The notes: generated by a model not told the origin, from the letters alone. Shown: positions 1 to 10,509, counted from the first letter of the stretch. The stretch is DNA of 64,000 nt from Pseudoalteromonas espejiana DSM 9414 (GCF_002221525.1 NZ_CP011028.1:3447501-3511500); one strand, 5' to 3'. A program made the numbers and translations.

Positions 1-198
<198 letters not shown>

Positions 199-225
199 CT
201 AACTAAACTAATATAGTGATTTAGA

Positions 226-1212
226 TTATTCAGCTAGGCTTGCAGGCGGCCAATTTTCTAGGCGCATGCCTAGAGAAAGACCACGTGAAGCTAGCACGTC
301 TTTTATTTCAGTTAGAGACTTCTTACCTAGATTAGGCGTTTTAAGAAGCTCAACTTCAGTGCGCTGAACTAAATCACCGATATATTGAATTTGCTCGGCT
401 TTCAAACAGTTTGCTGAACGTACTGTTAGTTCAAGATCATCAACTGGACGAAGTAGAATAGGATCGAATTCTGGCTTCTCTTCTTTCTCTTCTGGCTCAG
501 TTACATCACGTAAATCTACGAATGCATCTAATTGCTCAGCTAAGATAGTAGACGCACGGCGGATCGCTTCTTCAGGATCTAAAGTGCCGTTTGTTTCCAT
601 ATCAATGATTAACTTGTCTAAGTCTGTACGTTGCTCAACACGGGCTGATTCAACCGAGTACGCAATACGTTCAACTGGGCTGAATGATGCATCAAGCAGC
701 AATCGACCAATTGGACGCTCATCGTCATCAGAGGATAAACGACTAGATGCCGGCACATAACCACGACCACGTTCAACACGAATACGCATGCTGATCTCGC
801 TGTTATCTGTCGTTAAATGACAAATAACGTGATCTGGATTAGCAATTGTTACATCGCCATCGTGCTGAATATCAGCCGCAGTCACAGGGCCTACACCAGA
901 TTTTGTCAGGGTCAGAAAAACTTCATCTTTGCCTTCTAACGTTACTGCTAGACCTTTAAGGTTTAGTAGTATTTCAATGATGTCTTCTTGTACGCCTTCT
1001 TTCGCGCTGTACTCATGCAATACACCGTCGATTTCAACTTCAGTTACTGCACATCCAGGCATAGATGATAACAGTATACGGCGTAAGGCATTACCCAGAG
1101 TATGACCGAAGCCACGCTCTAGTGGTTCTAAAACTACTTTAGAACGCGTTGGGTTGATAGCGTCGATATCGACTAACCTTGGTTTTAGAAATTCTGTAAC
1201 AGAACCCTGCAT
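226..1212 (-). CDS. rpoA: DNA-directed RNA polymerase subunit alpha
   Basis: Alpha subunit of RNA polymerase. The dimer nucleates core assembly, and the C-terminal domain binds UP-element DNA and activators. The 328 residues match the family length (about 329). The N-terminal domain (about 1-235) has the [20 protein letters not shown] dimerisation segment. An acidic linker rich in E and K (about 238-250) follows, then the C-terminal domain with [20 protein letters not shown] and [16 protein letters not shown]. It sits between rpsD and rplQ as in other gammaproteobacterial alpha operons, 24 bases after rpsD. Confidence 0.99.
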   Translation of the reverse strand: MQGSVTEFLKPRLVDIDAINPTRSKVVLEPLERGFGHTLGNALRRILLSSMPGCAVTEVEIDGVLHEYSAKEGVQEDIIEILLNLKGLAVTLEGKDEVFLTLTKSGVGPVTAADIQHDGDVTIANPDHVICHLTTDNSEISMRIRVERGRGYVPASSRLSSDDDERPIGRLLLDASFSPVERIAYSVESARVEQRTDLDKLIIDMETNGTLDPEEAIRRASTILAEQLDAFVDLRDVTEPEEKEEKPEFDPILLRPVDDLELTVRSANCLKAEQIQYIGDLVQRTEVELLKTPNLGKKSLTEIKDVLASRGLSLGMRLENWPPASLAE

Positions 1213-1236
1213 TTTATCCTCTCTTAACTCTTAACT

Positions 1237-1857
1237 TTACTTAGAGTAAAGTTCGACGATTAGTTGTTCATTAATGTCCGCAGACAGATCTGAACGCTCA
1301 GGTAGACGCTTAAAGCTGCCTTCCAATTTCTTACCGTCAACTTCAACCCAAGTCGGCTTTTCACGTTGCTCAGCCAACTCTAGAGCAGCGATGATACGTG
1401 CTTGTGTTTTAGACTTCTCACGGATTACTACAGTATCTTCTGGAGCAATTACGTATGAAGGAATATTCACAACACGACCATTAACTAAAATCGCTTTGTG
1501 GCTTACTAACTGACGTGCTTCAGCGCGTGTGCTAGCAAAACCCATGCGATATACAACATTGTCTAAACGTTGCTCTAAAAGCTGTAACAAGTTTTCACCT
1601 GTATTACCTTTAAGGCGAGCAGCTTCTTTGTAGTAGTTACGGAATTGCTTTTCTAATACACCGTAGATACGACGTACTTTTTGCTTTTCACGTAATTGTA
1701 AACCGTAATCAGATAAGCGACCTTTACGAGCGCCGTGCTGACCAGGTGCAGTCTCAAGTTTACACTTAGAGTCGATAGCTCTTACGCCGCTCTTAAGGAA
1801 CAGGTCAGTACCTTCACGACGACTCAGCTTGAGCTTAGGGCCCAAATATCTTGCCAT
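1237..1857 (-). CDS. rpsD: 30S ribosomal protein S4
   Basis: Primary 16S rRNA-binding protein that nucleates 30S assembly. In E. coli it also represses the alpha operon by binding a pseudoknot near the rpsM start. The 206 residues match the family. The start [20 protein letters not shown] is typical, and an S4 RNA-binding fold (about 95-155) contains [20 protein letters not shown]. It lies between rpsK (21 bases) and rpoA (24 bases). Autoregulation here is inferred from family knowledge; no pseudoknot was modelled. Confidence 0.99.
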   Translation of the reverse strand: MARYLGPKLKLSRREGTDLFLKSGVRAIDSKCKLETAPGQHGARKGRLSDYGLQLREKQKVRRIYGVLEKQFRNYYKEAARLKGNTGENLLQLLEQRLDNVVYRMGFASTRAEARQLVSHKAILVNGRVVNIPSYVIAPEDTVVIREKSKTQARIIAALELAEQREKPTWVEVDGKKLEGSFKRLPERSDLSADINEQLIVELYSK

Positions 1858-1878
1858 GTTATTTCTCCTAACCTATTG

Positions 1879-2265
1879 TTAAACGCGACGTTTCTTCGGT
1901 GGACGACAACCATTGTGTGGTATAGGCGTCACGTCAGTAATGTTGGTGATACGGTAACCAGCAGCATTCAAAGCACGTACAGCAGATTCACGACCTGGAC
2001 CTGGACCTTTAATGAAAACTTCTAGATTTTTTAAACCGTATTCTTGAGCAGCAGTACCTGCACGCTCTGCAGCAACCTGAGCAGCAAATGGTGTAGATTT
2101 ACGTGAACCACGGAAACCTGAACCACCGGCAGTAGCCCATGATAGTGCATTACCTTGACGGTCGGTAATCGTTACAATAGTGTTGTTGAAAGACGCATGA
2201 ACATGAGCCATACCATCAGCAACTTGCTTTTTAACCTTTTTACGACGAATTGGTGTCTTAGCCAT
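1879..2265 (-). CDS. rpsK: 30S ribosomal protein S11
   Basis: S11 lines the 30S platform and contacts mRNA near the E site. The 128-residue product shows [20 protein letters not shown], the segment [20 protein letters not shown] and the basic C-terminus [10 protein letters not shown], all hallmarks of the family. It lies 12 bases downstream of rpsM in the usual order rpsM-rpsK-rpsD-rpoA. Confidence 0.99.
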
Positions 2266-2277
2266 AATACTATCCCC

Positions 2278-2634
2278 TTATCGCTTAATAGGCTTACGAG
2301 GACCCTTACGGGTACGCGCGTTAGTCTTTGTTCTTTGACCACGTAGTGGTAAAGAGCGACGGTGACGTAGGCCACGGAAACAACCAAGGTCCATAAGGCG
2401 CTTGATATTTAGAGTAACTTCACGACGAAGGTCACCTTCTACAGTGTACTTGCCAACTGCATCACGCAGTACGTCAAGTGTTTCGTCTGAAAGTTCACCG
2501 ATTTTTGTGGTTTCGGCGATACCAGTCGCTTCTAAGATAGCCTTAGAGCGAGTCTTACCTATGCCATAAATAGCTGTTAAACCAATAACTGCATGTTTAT
2601 GATCAGGGACGTTAATGCCAGCGATACGGGCCAC
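2278..2634 (-). CDS. rpsM: 30S ribosomal protein S13 (GTG start)
   Basis: S13 sits in the 30S head and contacts the P-site tRNA and the subunit bridge. An upstream in-frame GTG at 2640 is possible, but I place the start at the GTG at 2634. That gives the universal N-terminus [19 protein letters not shown] and 118 residues, and puts the AGGAG Shine-Dalgarno (about 2642-2646) 7-8 bases away; from 2640 the spacing would be only about 2. C-terminal [17 protein letters not shown] is typical. It is the first gene of the alpha operon and follows a terminator-like hairpin that separates it from rpmJ. Confidence 0.98.
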   Translation of the reverse strand: MARIAGINVPDHKHAVIGLTAIYGIGKTRSKAILEATGIAETTKIGELSDETLDVLRDAVGKYTVEGDLRREVTLNIKRLMDLGCFRGLRHRRSLPLRGQRTKTNARTRKGPRKPIKR

Positions 2635-2717
2635 TAACACATCTCCTATATTTGAATTTGGTAATCATAAGTTTGAAAAGCCCGTAAGGATACTCAAACG
2701 AAGACCAAATCACAACT

Positions 2718-2746
2718 AAAAACACAGGCCGAGAAATCTCAGCCTG
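2718..2746 (-). terminator. Hairpin terminator/attenuator between rpmJ and rpsM
   Basis: On the minus strand a 9-bp stem (arms 2738-2746 and 2725-2733, one G-U pair) with a 4-base loop is followed by TGTTTTTAG. It lies exactly between the last spc gene (rpmJ) and the first alpha gene (rpsM). This fits a partial terminator separating the two operons; how much reads through cannot be judged from sequence. Confidence 0.7.
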
Positions 2747-2759
2747 CACGACTGTTTAC

Positions 2760-2873
2760 TTAGCCTTGCCTTTGCTTATGCTTAGGCTCACTGCAAATTA
2801 CGCGTACTACACCAGCACGTTTAATAACTTTACAGTTACGGCATATTTTCTTAACGGAAGCACGTACTTTCAT
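2760..2873 (-). CDS. rpmJ: 50S ribosomal protein L36 (zinc-binding form)
   Basis: Small 50S protein of 37 residues, [20 protein letters not shown] onward, ending KHKQRQG. Four ligands, C11, C14, C27 and H32, form the Cys-x2-Cys-x12-Cys-x4-His zinc ribbon of the C+ form of L36. It lies 22 bases after secY, its usual place at the end of the spc operon. Growth under zinc limitation would normally need a zinc-free paralogue, which is not in this window. Confidence 0.97.
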   Translation of the reverse strand: MKVRASVKKICRNCKVIKRAGVVRVICSEPKHKQRQG

Positions 2874-2895
2874 TGCTCAACTCCGTAAACTGACC

Positions 2896-4224
2896 TTATC
2901 GACCGTAGCCTTTAAGGTTCGCTTTTTTCAGCACAGAATCATACTGATGAGACATCAGGTGAGTCTGTACTTGTGCCATAAAGTCCATGATTACTACAAC
3001 GATAATCAAAATTGATGTACCGCCGAAATAGAATGGCGTTTGCCATGCCATAGTCATGAATTCGGGCACCAGACAGATAAAGGTTATATACAAAGCACCT
3101 GCCAATGTCAGGCGTGTCATCACTTTATCAATGTATTTAGATGTCTGCTCACCTGGACGAATACCTGGGATAAATGCGCCAGATTTCTTCAGGTTGTCTG
3201 CTGTTTCACGTGGGTTAAACACCAACGCTGTGTAGAAAAAGCAGAAGAAGATGATAGCTGCAGCTAGAACCATCGCATACAAAGGCTGACCTGGAGTCAA
3301 CGTTGTTGCGATTGCTTGTAGCACATCAGCGACCGGACCTTCACCCTGGCCGAACCAGCTTGCAATTGTACCAGGGAACAGAATTATACTACTAGCGAAG
3401 ATTGGTGGAATAACACCCGCCATGTTTACTTTTAGTGGTAAATGCGTGCTTTGAGCAGCAAATACTTGACGACCTTGTTGGCGTTTAGCGTAGTTAACAA
3501 CGATACGACGTTGTCCACGTTCAAAAAACACTACAAGATAAGTAACAGCGAATACAATTACCGCAACCATCAACAGTACAAAAACATTCAAATCACCTTG
3601 GCGCGCCATTTCGGCTGTCGAACCAATAGCAGACGGCAGGTTAGCTACAATACCAACAAATATTAGAACTGAGATACCGTTACCGATACCACGTTCTGTT
3701 ATTTGCTCGCCCAACCACATTAGGAACATAGTACCAGTTACTAAACTCACCACTGCGGTGAAATAGAAACCAAGACCTGGGTTAACAACTAACCCGTCCA
3801 TCATGCCCGGTAAGCTTGTGGCAATACCGATTGATTGGATAGTAGCAAGCACAAGCGTGCCGTAGCGTGTGTACTGGCTAATTTTTTTACGCCCTTGCTC
3901 ACCTTCTTTCTTAAGCTCTATAAACGGAGGATACATATGCGTTAATAGTTGCGTAATAATCGAAGCCGAGATGTACGGCATAATACCCAGTGCTAACACT
4001 GAAGCTCGCTCAAGCGCACCACCGCTAAACATGTTGAACATCTCAACAATGGTGCCCTTTTGTTGCTCGAAGAAATCGGCAAGTACAGCGGCGTCAATCC
4101 CAGGGATTGGCACAAATGAACCTAGACGGTAAATAATGATAGCACCTAAAACAAATAGTAATCGACGCTTCAATTCCGAAAGTCCACTTTGTGCACTTTG
4201 TGTATCTTGACCTGGTTTAGCCAT
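2896..4224 (-). CDS. secY: Preprotein translocase subunit SecY
   Basis: Channel-forming inner-membrane subunit of the Sec translocon, partner of SecE, SecG and SecA. The 442 residues match the family. The plug/TM2 region carries [20 protein letters not shown], and ten hydrophobic segments are evident. Cytoplasmic loop 5 contains [17 protein letters not shown], and the conserved loop [20 protein letters not shown] is present. It follows rplO by 10 bases, as in spc operons generally. Confidence 0.99.
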   Translation of the reverse strand: MAKPGQDTQSAQSGLSELKRRLLFVLGAIIIYRLGSFVPIPGIDAAVLADFFEQQKGTIVEMFNMFSGGALERASVLALGIMPYISASIITQLLTHMYPPFIELKKEGEQGRKKISQYTRYGTLVLATIQSIGIATSLPGMMDGLVVNPGLGFYFTAVVSLVTGTMFLMWLGEQITERGIGNGISVLIFVGIVANLPSAIGSTAEMARQGDLNVFVLLMVAVIVFAVTYLVVFFERGQRRIVVNYAKRQQGRQVFAAQSTHLPLKVNMAGVIPPIFASSIILFPGTIASWFGQGEGPVADVLQAIATTLTPGQPLYAMVLAAAIIFFCFFYTALVFNPRETADNLKKSGAFIPGIRPGEQTSKYIDKVMTRLTLAGALYITFICLVPEFMTMAWQTPFYFGGTSILIIVVVIMDFMAQVQTHLMSHQYDSVLKKANLKGYGR

Positions 4225-4234
4225 TAGTACTTCC

Positions 4235-4669
4235 TTAGTCTTCTACCTTGCCTCCGGCAGCTTCAATAGCTTCGCGAGCACCTTTAGAAGCCTTAAGGCC
4301 TTTAACGGTAACAGCGCGTGAAACTTCGCCAGATTTAACAACTTTAACGAACAGAACGTTCTTTTTAACTAGACCAGCTGCTTGTAACGCGTTTAGGTCT
4401 ACCACATCGCCTTCAACTTTAGCGATTTCAAAAAGGTTTATTTCTGCAGATACTAACGATTTGCGAGAAGTGAAACCAAATTTTGGTAGACGACGTTGCA
4501 TAGGCATTTGACCGCCTTCAAAACCAACGCGTACTTTACCGCCAGAACGTGATTTTTGACCTTTGTGACCACGGCCACCAGTCTTACCAAGACCAGAACC
4601 GATACCACGACCAACACGTTTTGGAGCAGTTTTAGAACCTGCAGCAGGTGAAAGTGTATTCAAATGCAT
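4235..4669 (-). CDS. rplO: 50S ribosomal protein L15
   Basis: Late-assembly 50S protein of 144 residues. The glycine-rich basic N-terminus, including [20 protein letters not shown], and [16 protein letters not shown] are L15 hallmarks. The gene follows rpmD by 4 bases and precedes secY. Confidence 0.99.
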   Translation of the reverse strand: MHLNTLSPAAGSKTAPKRVGRGIGSGLGKTGGRGHKGQKSRSGGKVRVGFEGGQMPMQRRLPKFGFTSRKSLVSAEINLFEIAKVEGDVVDLNALQAAGLVKKNVLFVKVVKSGEVSRAVTVKGLKASKGAREAIEAAGGKVED

Positions 4670-4673
4670 GAAA

Positions 4674-4856
4674 TTAACCCTCTACCTTAACCATGTAAGA
4701 AACTCGGTTGATCATACCACGTACACATGCTGTGTCTTCTAACTCAACAGTGTGGTTGATACGACGTAAACCAAGACCGCGTAATGTAGCTTTATGTTTC
4801 GGTAAACGACCGATAGAGCTTTTTACTTGTGTTACTTTTACAGTTTGATTTGCCAT
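4674..4856 (-). CDS. rpmD: 50S ribosomal protein L30
   Basis: A 60-residue single-domain 50S protein. [20 protein letters not shown] and the C-terminal [10 protein letters not shown] are typical. Its start is 2 bases after the rpsE stop, which indicates translational coupling in the usual order rpsE-rpmD-rplO. Confidence 0.98.
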   Translation of the reverse strand: MANQTVKVTQVKSSIGRLPKHKATLRGLGLRRINHTVELEDTACVRGMINRVSYMVKVEG

Positions 4857-4858
4857 GG

Positions 4859-5365
4859 TTACCCCAGAATTTCGTCTACGCGCAGACCACGTTTAGCAGC
4901 GATTGACTCTGGAGAATTCATGTTCTCTAGAGCTTGAATCGTTGCACGTACTACGTTGATCGGGTTGGTAGAACCGTAACATTTAGAAAGTACGTTCTGC
5001 ACACCAGTAACTTCTAGTACTGCACGCATAGCACCACCTGCGATGATACCAGTACCTTCAGATGCTGGTTTCATGAACACTTGTGAGCCAGCATGACGTC
5101 CTTTAACAGGATGCTGTAATGTGTTGCCATTTAGGTCTACATTGATCATGTTGCGACGTGCTTTTTCCATTGCTTTTTGAATAGCAGCTGGAACTTCACG
5201 TGCTTTACCATAACCAAAACCTACTTTACCTGCGCCATCACCAACTACAGTTAGTGCAGTGAAGCTAAAGATACGACCACCTTTAACTACTTTAGACACA
5301 CGGTTTACCGCGATTAGCTTTTCAGCTAAATCAGGCTGTTGTTGCTTTGCTTCTACGTTAGCCAT
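4859..5365 (-). CDS. rpsE: 30S ribosomal protein S5
   Basis: S5 helps maintain decoding fidelity; mutations in its N-terminal loop cause spectinomycin resistance in E. coli. The 168 residues include [20 protein letters not shown], which carries the conserved spectinomycin-site loop, then [20 protein letters not shown] and the C-terminal S5 fold with [16 protein letters not shown]. No unusual residue is seen in the spectinomycin loop (VKGGR). It follows rplR by 9 bases. Confidence 0.99.
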   Translation of the reverse strand: MANVEAKQQQPDLAEKLIAVNRVSKVVKGGRIFSFTALTVVGDGAGKVGFGYGKAREVPAAIQKAMEKARRNMINVDLNGNTLQHPVKGRHAGSQVFMKPASEGTGIIAGGAMRAVLEVTGVQNVLSKCYGSTNPINVVRATIQALENMNSPESIAAKRGLRVDEILG

Positions 5366-5374
5366 TGTCTACTC

Positions 5375-5725
5375 CTAGAATTGCAAACCGGCTTCACGCG
5401 CAGCATCAGCTAGCGCCTTCACACGGCCGTGATATTTAAAGCCACTGCGATCAAAAGCAATCTTTTCGATGCCTTTGTCAGCCGCACGTTCTGCAACCGC
5501 TTTACCAACTGCTTGTGCAGCTGAAACGTTGCCTGTGCCTTTAACTGTTTCGCTAATAGCTTTCTCAACAGTAGAAGCAGCAGCCAGTACAGTACCCTCA
5601 GCATTAACTACTTGAGCGTAAATGTGACGTGGCGTGCGGTGGATAACAAGACGCGTTGTGCCTTGTTCAATATAATTTCTACGAGTGCGTTTAGCACGAC
5701 GTAGACGAGCTGTTTTTTTATCCAT
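5375..5725 (-). CDS. rplR: 50S ribosomal protein L18
   Basis: 5S rRNA-binding protein of the central protuberance, 116 residues. [20 protein letters not shown] is the basic 5S-binding N-terminus, and the C-terminal [20 protein letters not shown] is conserved. It follows rplF by 9 bases. Confidence 0.99.
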   Translation of the reverse strand: MDKKTARLRRAKRTRRNYIEQGTTRLVIHRTPRHIYAQVVNAEGTVLAAASTVEKAISETVKGTGNVSAAQAVGKAVAERAADKGIEKIAFDRSGFKYHGRVKALADAAREAGLQF

Positions 5726-5734
5726 CGTCTTACC

Positions 5735-6268
5735 TTACTTCTTCTTAGCCTCTTTACGGCGTACATTCTCATCTGAATAACGAACACCTTTACCTTTATA
5801 AGGCTCAGGTTTACGGTATGCACGAATGTTAGCAGCTGTTTGACCAACTAACTGCTTATCTACGCCCTTAACTAGAACTTCTGTTTGGCTTGGAGTTTCA
5901 ATCGTAATTCCCTCAGGAACTTCGAAATTAACTGGGTGCGAGAAACCAAGTGTTAAGTCTAAAACTTTACCCTTAGCTGCAGCACGGTAACCAACACCTA
6001 CTAACTGAAGTTTCTTCTCGTAACCTTCATGCGTACCAACAACCATGTTGTTGATTAGAGCGCGAGCAGTACCTGCTTGAGCCCATGCATTAGCTACGCC
6101 TTCACGAGGTAAAGTTGTAATAACGTTGTCATTAAGTTGTACTTCAACTGCATCGTTGATAGTACGCGTTAATTCACCGTTTTTGCCTTTAACTGTGATG
6201 TCCTGGCCTTTTAATGTAACTTCTACACCGGCAGGAACATTGATTGGTGCCTTTGCTATGCGAGACAT
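5735..6268 (-). CDS. rplF: 50S ribosomal protein L6
   Basis: L6 binds 23S rRNA near the factor-binding site. The 177 residues form two homologous domains. [17 protein letters not shown] opens the protein and the C-terminal domain ends [13 protein letters not shown] with a lysine tail. It follows rpsH by 13 bases in canonical order. Confidence 0.99.
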   Translation of the reverse strand: MSRIAKAPINVPAGVEVTLKGQDITVKGKNGELTRTINDAVEVQLNDNVITTLPREGVANAWAQAGTARALINNMVVGTHEGYEKKLQLVGVGYRAAAKGKVLDLTLGFSHPVNFEVPEGITIETPSQTEVLVKGVDKQLVGQTAANIRAYRKPEPYKGKGVRYSDENVRRKEAKKK

Positions 6269-6281
6269 AGTTCCCCTCCGA

Positions 6282-6674
6282 TTAAGCTACAAAGCCAATG
6301 ATTTCACCACCAACACCAGCACTACGTGCTGCGCGGTCTGTCATTAGGCCTTTAGAAGTTGATACGATAGCGATACCAAGACCACCCATTACCTTCGGTA
6401 ATTCGTCACGTTTCTTATAGATACGTAGACCAGGGCGGCTAACACGCTGGATATTTTCAATTACAGCTTTGCCTTCGAAGTATTTCAACTCGATAGAAAG
6501 CTCAGGTTTCGCTTCGCTGTTTACAGCGAAATCTGCGATGTAACCTTCGTCTTTTAATACTTTAGCTACTGCTACTTTCAGCTTTGAAGTTGGCATCGTT
6601 ACAGATACTTTCTTCGCTGATTGACCGTTACGGATACGTGTAAACAAATCCGCGATAGGATCTTGCAAGCTCAT
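6282..6674 (-). CDS. rpsH: 30S ribosomal protein S8
   Basis: S8 binds the central domain of 16S rRNA and, in E. coli, represses the spc operon at the rplE translation start. The 130 residues begin [18 protein letters not shown] and contain the C-terminal signature [19 protein letters not shown]. The gene is 21 bases after rpsN. Confidence 0.99.
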   Translation of the reverse strand: MSLQDPIADLFTRIRNGQSAKKVSVTMPTSKLKVAVAKVLKDEGYIADFAVNSEAKPELSIELKYFEGKAVIENIQRVSRPGLRIYKKRDELPKVMGGLGIAIVSTSKGLMTDRAARSAGVGGEIIGFVA

Positions 6675-6695
6675 AGTCTTACTCCCGTGATACTA

Positions 6696-7001
6696 TTACC
6701 AGCTAGCCTTTTTAAGGCCAGGAATTTCACCGCGCATAGCTGCTTCGCGAACTTTAATACGGCTCATGCCGAATTTGCGAAGGAAACCATGTGGGCGGCC
6801 CGTAATGTTACAACGATTACGTTGACGTGCAGGGCTAGAATCACGTGGTAAAGCTTGAAGCTTAAGTACCGCGTCCCAACGTTCATCTTCAGATGCGTTA
6901 ACATCGCTGATGATAGCTTTTAGTGCTGCACGCTTTTCAGCGTACTGAGCAACTAGTTTAGTGCGCTTTGCTTCGCGCGCTTTCATAGAATTCTTTGCCA
7001 T
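6696..7001 (-). CDS. rpsN: 30S ribosomal protein S14 (zinc-free form)
   Basis: A 101-residue S14, the long form without the CxxC zinc ribbon found in short S14 proteins. The C-terminal [20 protein letters not shown] and [20 protein letters not shown] are diagnostic. It follows rplE by 10 bases. Confidence 0.99.
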   Translation of the reverse strand: MAKNSMKAREAKRTKLVAQYAEKRAALKAIISDVNASEDERWDAVLKLQALPRDSSPARQRNRCNITGRPHGFLRKFGMSRIKVREAAMRGEIPGLKKASW

Positions 7002-7011
7002 AACCCTACCC

Positions 7012-7551
7012 TTATTTCTTGAATGGGAAGTTAAACGCTTCTAACAACGCACGGCCTTCCTCATCAGATTTCGCAGAAGTTGTGATTGTGATATCCATAC
7101 CGCGTACACGGTCTACTTTATCGTAATCAATTTCTGGGAAGATGATTTGTTCACGTACGCCCATGCTGTAGTTACCACGTCCATCAAAAGACTTAGCACT
7201 CACACCACGGAAGTCACGGATACGTGGGATAGCGATTGATACCAAACGCTCAAAAAAGTCCCACATACGCTCGCCGCGTAAGGTTACTTTACAGCCAATT
7301 GGGTAGCCTTCACGCACTTTAAAGCCAGCAACAGATTTGCGTGCTTTAGTGATTAAAGGTTTCTGACCAGAGATAGCTTCTAGATCCGCAACAGCGTTAT
7401 CTAAAATCTTCTTGTCAGCTAGGGCTTCGCCCACGCCCATATTTAATGTGATCTTTTCGATCTGAGGGACTTGCATGACAGAGCTGAAACCAAACTTCTC
7501 TTGAAGCTCAGCAACTACTTTGTCTTTATATACTTCATGCAGTTTCGCCAT
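7012..7551 (-). CDS. rplE: 50S ribosomal protein L5
   Basis: L5 binds 5S rRNA and contacts the P-site tRNA. The open frame extends 23 codons further upstream, but that extension would run into rplX. The ATG at 7551 yields the family N-terminus [20 protein letters not shown] and 179 residues, and has a GGAG at 7559-7562 with 7-base spacing. The segment [17 protein letters not shown] and [20 protein letters not shown] are L5 signatures. In E. coli this start region is the S8 repressor target; the same is inferred here. Confidence 0.98.
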   Translation of the reverse strand: MAKLHEVYKDKVVAELQEKFGFSSVMQVPQIEKITLNMGVGEALADKKILDNAVADLEAISGQKPLITKARKSVAGFKVREGYPIGCKVTLRGERMWDFFERLVSIAIPRIRDFRGVSAKSFDGRGNYSMGVREQIIFPEIDYDKVDRVRGMDITITTSAKSDEEGRALLEAFNFPFKK

Positions 7552-7567
7552 CATTCTACTCCAACTA

Positions 7568-7882
7568 TTAGATAGTTTTACCAGTAGATTTAAAGATACG
7601 TAATTTCTTACCATCTTCAATCTTGAAACCTACACGATCTGCTTTACTCGTTTCCGAGTTGAAGATCGCAACGTTTGATACGTCGATAGACGCTTCTTTC
7701 TCAACAATGCCGCCAGCTTGGTTCAATTGTGGAACCGGCTTTTGGTGTTTCTTGATTAAGTTAATGCCTTCGACAAATACTCGACCAGACTCGGTAACAA
7801 CTGAAAGCACTTTGCCGCGCTTACCTTTGTCTTTACCTGCTAGTACGATTACTTCGTCATCACGACGGATTTTTGCTGCCAT
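7568..7882 (-). CDS. rplX: 50S ribosomal protein L24
   Basis: Assembly-initiator 50S protein of 104 residues. A KOW motif lies in the N-terminus ([20 protein letters not shown]), followed by the conserved [13 protein letters not shown]. It lies between rplN (10 bases) and rplE. Confidence 0.99.
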   Translation of the reverse strand: MAAKIRRDDEVIVLAGKDKGKRGKVLSVVTESGRVFVEGINLIKKHQKPVPQLNQAGGIVEKEASIDVSNVAIFNSETSKADRVGFKIEDGKKLRIFKSTGKTI

Positions 7883-7892
7883 GATAGACTCC

Positions 7893-8261
7893 TTACAGTA
7901 CTTCTGGGGCTAGTGAAACAATTTTCATGAACTTATCATTACGAAGTTCACGAGTCACAGGGCCGAAGATACGAGTACCAATTGGCTGCAAGTTATCATT
8001 TAAGATAACAGCCGCATTGCTATCGAAACGGATCAAAGAACCGTCTGGACGACGAACGCCTTTTTTGGTACGCACAACTACCGCGTTTTTAACATCACCT
8101 TTCTTCACTTGACCGCGAGGAATAGCTTCTTTTACAGAAACTTTAATGATATCGCCAACAGCCGCATAGCGACGGTGTGAACCACCAAGGACTTTTATAC
8201 ACTGCACTTTGCGAGCGCCGCTGTTATCAGCAACTTCCAGCTGAGTTTGCATTTGGATCAT
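7893..8261 (-). CDS. rplN: 50S ribosomal protein L14
   Basis: L14 contributes to intersubunit bridges. The 122 residues begin [20 protein letters not shown] and include [20 protein letters not shown] and [11 protein letters not shown], which are universal L14 features. A strong GGAGG lies just upstream. It is the first ribosomal gene of this block: rpsQ, rpmC and rplP, which normally precede it, are not in the 270 bases upstream. Confidence 0.99.
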   Translation of the reverse strand: MIQMQTQLEVADNSGARKVQCIKVLGGSHRRYAAVGDIIKVSVKEAIPRGQVKKGDVKNAVVVRTKKGVRRPDGSLIRFDSNAAVILNDNLQPIGTRIFGPVTRELRNDKFMKIVSLAPEVL

Positions 8262-8292
8262 GTTAATGACCTCCGGTGTAGTAATTACAACT

Positions 8293-8320
8293 TGCCTTAA
8301 ATTTGTTTAAAATCAAGGCA
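8293..8320 (-). promoter_or_regulatory. Hairpin in the spc-operon leader
   Basis: Inverted repeat in the untranslated leader about 30 bases upstream of rplN: TGCCTT (8293-8298) pairs with AAGGCA (8315-8320), with an A/T-rich, partly pairing interior. No U-tract follows in the minus direction, so it is not an obvious terminator. It could stabilise the leader or be a control site; its function is unknown. Confidence 0.4.
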
Positions 8321-8373
8321 CTTCGATTGATTCCCACTCAAAAAACAACAGAGTTGTCTCTTAAGGGCGGGCA

Positions 8374-8382
8374 ATTGTACCA
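8374..8382 (-). promoter_or_regulatory. Probable extended -10 promoter for the spc operon
   Basis: On the minus strand TGG-TACAAT reads as an extended -10 element (TGnTATAAT with one mismatch). Transcription from it would start near 8367 and leave a leader of about 105 bases before rplN. No good -35 hexamer is visible, as is common for extended -10 promoters. A promoter is needed here because the upstream S10 genes are missing. Confidence 0.45.
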
Positions 8383-8538
8383 GCATTGGCTAGGGAGTGG
8401 TAGGTTATTTTTTAATTAATTTAAGAGAAGGGCAGATTAAAACTGAGTAAAAACCGCTATGTAGCTATTTTACAAGTGGTTATAAAACAAACAAGGCTCA
8501 ATTAGCGCCCTGTTTATTTTTTTCTGGCGTAAATGGCT

Positions 8539-10509
8539 TTAGCCAAATAGTCCTTTTAGTTTATCTTTTACTTTGTCTTTGGCTTTCTCTTTTGCCTTTT
8601 CTTTGGCGTCATCGAGTTTTTGCTTGGCTTCATCTTTAAGTGCATTGCTAACATCGAGCTTAAAGCCAACGTCATGGAATGGGCCTTTTATTCGCAGTGG
8701 GATTTTAAAGCCCGTGCTATCATCTGTGGTACCTTGCCCTTCAATTGAGTCAACTATCCCCGTCACTAAACGATAATCAACCTTCGTTTGCGGCAAATCT
8801 ACATCACCTTCTCCAGAGATACGTATTAACGGACTAATAAGTGAAAGGTCTGTATTGTTGCCTACACCATTGGTGAAGTTAAAGCTCCCTGTAAGCGCTG
8901 AAAAGTCTGTTTGCTCTGATTCTTCAAAGCCAGTATCTAATCCCTCACTTACTGCACCAAAGTTACCGGTAATAAGCTCTTTACCTTTACGAACCATTTC
9001 AGCTACGTTTGCGCCTTTTACGGCTCCATCTGCAAACTCAAATGCCAATTTGCCATTTAACGCATCGATAAATGTCTTTTGACTTTGCCCTGTAGTGGTT
9101 AGATTCCAATTTAATGACCCCTTACCCATTAGTTTATCGAAGCCTGCCGCATCAGTTAATAATGGCTGTGCGTCTATACCTGACAAATCAAAGTTAGTGG
9201 TTATTTTATAAGGTGTGTTTTGGGCGTTAATGTTAATAACCCCTTTACCAGTACCTTCATACGCTGAGAAACTATCAAGACTCAATTTCGCAACACTATT
9301 TTTAAGCGCGACAGTAAACTGATTTGCACCTAGCTCAATATCATTCGCTTTTAAACCGCTTGATCGAATAACTACATTGGCATCTAGTGTATTTAACGCA
9401 CTTAAATCAATTTTTGTGTCATCCCAAACAATAGGCTGGGCTTCACTAGGTTCTTCACTCTGTGGCTCTTCCTGCTTCGCTACTGTCTCTGGTAAGTATG
9501 GATTTAAATCGAGCATACCTAAGTCAATATCGGCGTTTACGGCTAAGCGGTTACCTAGGTTAAGCTCACTTTTACCTTTTATCTCTAGCTCATCTAACGT
9601 AGCAATTAACTCATCAAAATTAAATTTTTCACCCGCTAGGTGCATTTTACCGTTAACACTAAAGGCATTAAACGCGTTTTGTTTAGCGTTTAAGTCTACG
9701 CCCTGCCAAGCTGCAAGCTCTTTGACCGAGTCACCGCTGAGTGCCAACTCACCCTTTATATCTTTTCCTTGCTGGGCAATACTGCCCTTAAAGGTAAGAT
9801 CAACTAAGCGAGAGTCAAGGCTTTGCGTAACATCAAATGTTGCGCCTTCTATCGCTTTTGCAGGTGTATCTAGTGTTATATCAAGCTCAAAACGCTCCTG
9901 CATATAAGTAATACCACCCTTTACTTCTAATGTTTTACGAAGTGAAGGAAGTAAAATAGCCAGCTCTAAATCGCTAATTTGCTGCTTAGCGCCTGTTTGC
10001 CCATCTAGGTAAGTAAACGTACCGCCATAAATAGCGACCTCACCTAGCTCTATATCAAAGTTCTCTGGTAGTTTAACAGCCTCACCTGATTGAGTTTGCT
10101 CTGTGGGCTGCTCTGCTACAGCATCAAATAATTGCCAATTAGCTTTACCGTTTTTATCGGTTTCTAATAAAATGTTGGGTTCATTAATTACAAATTTATC
10201 AAGCTTAAACTCACCACCAAATAACGACATCCAAGGTATATGAACTGCTAGCTGCTGCATACTTGCCATGTCATCTCGCGAACCAGACTTCATGTTTGCA
10301 AAGTGCACGTCGTTAAGTTCTAACTTTAACGCAGGAAATACGCTAAGCGTTTTATCGCCATTTATAGTGAGCGTGCGGCCAGTTGTGCTTTCAACCTGCT
10401 GCGAAACTTTGTTAAAAATGGTATCAGTAGGAATTAAAAATGGCGCGGCAACAATTAATGCAATACAAAGTAGGAGTATTACACCAACAATTTTAAGTAA
10501 GGTCTTCAT
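8539..10509 (-). CDS. AsmA family protein
   Basis: Probable inner-membrane-anchored periplasmic protein of the AsmA/TamB-type superfamily, implicated in outer-membrane biogenesis and lipid transport between membranes. One N-terminal membrane anchor (LLKIVGVILLLCIALIVAAP) is followed by an AsmA N-terminal domain (about 20-220) of repeating beta structure. An AsmA C-terminal domain (about 430-600) follows, then a charged KDEAKQKLDDAKEKAKEKAK-type tail. I chose the ATG at 10509 because AAAGG abuts the upstream ATG at 10515 and gives 6-base spacing to this one, for 656 residues. It lies between the spc leader and an intergenic region; no operon partner is evident. Confidence 0.9.
   Translation of the reverse strand: MKTLLKIVGVILLLCIALIVAAPFLIPTDTIFNKVSQQVESTTGRTLTINGDKTLSVFPALKLELNDVHFANMKSGSRDDMASMQQLAVHIPWMSLFGGEFKLDKFVINEPNILLETDKNGKANWQLFDAVAEQPTEQTQSGEAVKLPENFDIELGEVAIYGGTFTYLDGQTGAKQQISDLELAILLPSLRKTLEVKGGITYMQERFELDITLDTPAKAIEGATFDVTQSLDSRLVDLTFKGSIAQQGKDIKGELALSGDSVKELAAWQGVDLNAKQNAFNAFSVNGKMHLAGEKFNFDELIATLDELEIKGKSELNLGNRLAVNADIDLGMLDLNPYLPETVAKQEEPQSEEPSEAQPIVWDDTKIDLSALNTLDANVVIRSSGLKANDIELGANQFTVALKNSVAKLSLDSFSAYEGTGKGVININAQNTPYKITTNFDLSGIDAQPLLTDAAGFDKLMGKGSLNWNLTTTGQSQKTFIDALNGKLAFEFADGAVKGANVAEMVRKGKELITGNFGAVSEGLDTGFEESEQTDFSALTGSFNFTNGVGNNTDLSLISPLIRISGEGDVDLPQTKVDYRLVTGIVDSIEGQGTTDDSTGFKIPLRIKGPFHDVGFKLDVSNALKDEAKQKLDDAKEKAKEKAKDKVKDKLKGLFG

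Noticed and set aside
7552..7620. N-terminal extension of L5
   Set aside because: It would run into rplX coding sequence and lacks homology; the ATG at 7551 has the better Shine-Dalgarno spacing.
9377..9907. Long antisense ORF within the AsmA-family gene (176 codons), and similar ones in tex and the soluble chemoreceptor
   Set aside because: Frames opposite A+T-rich genes with skewed codon use stay open by chance; the products are Ser/Ala-rich without motifs.
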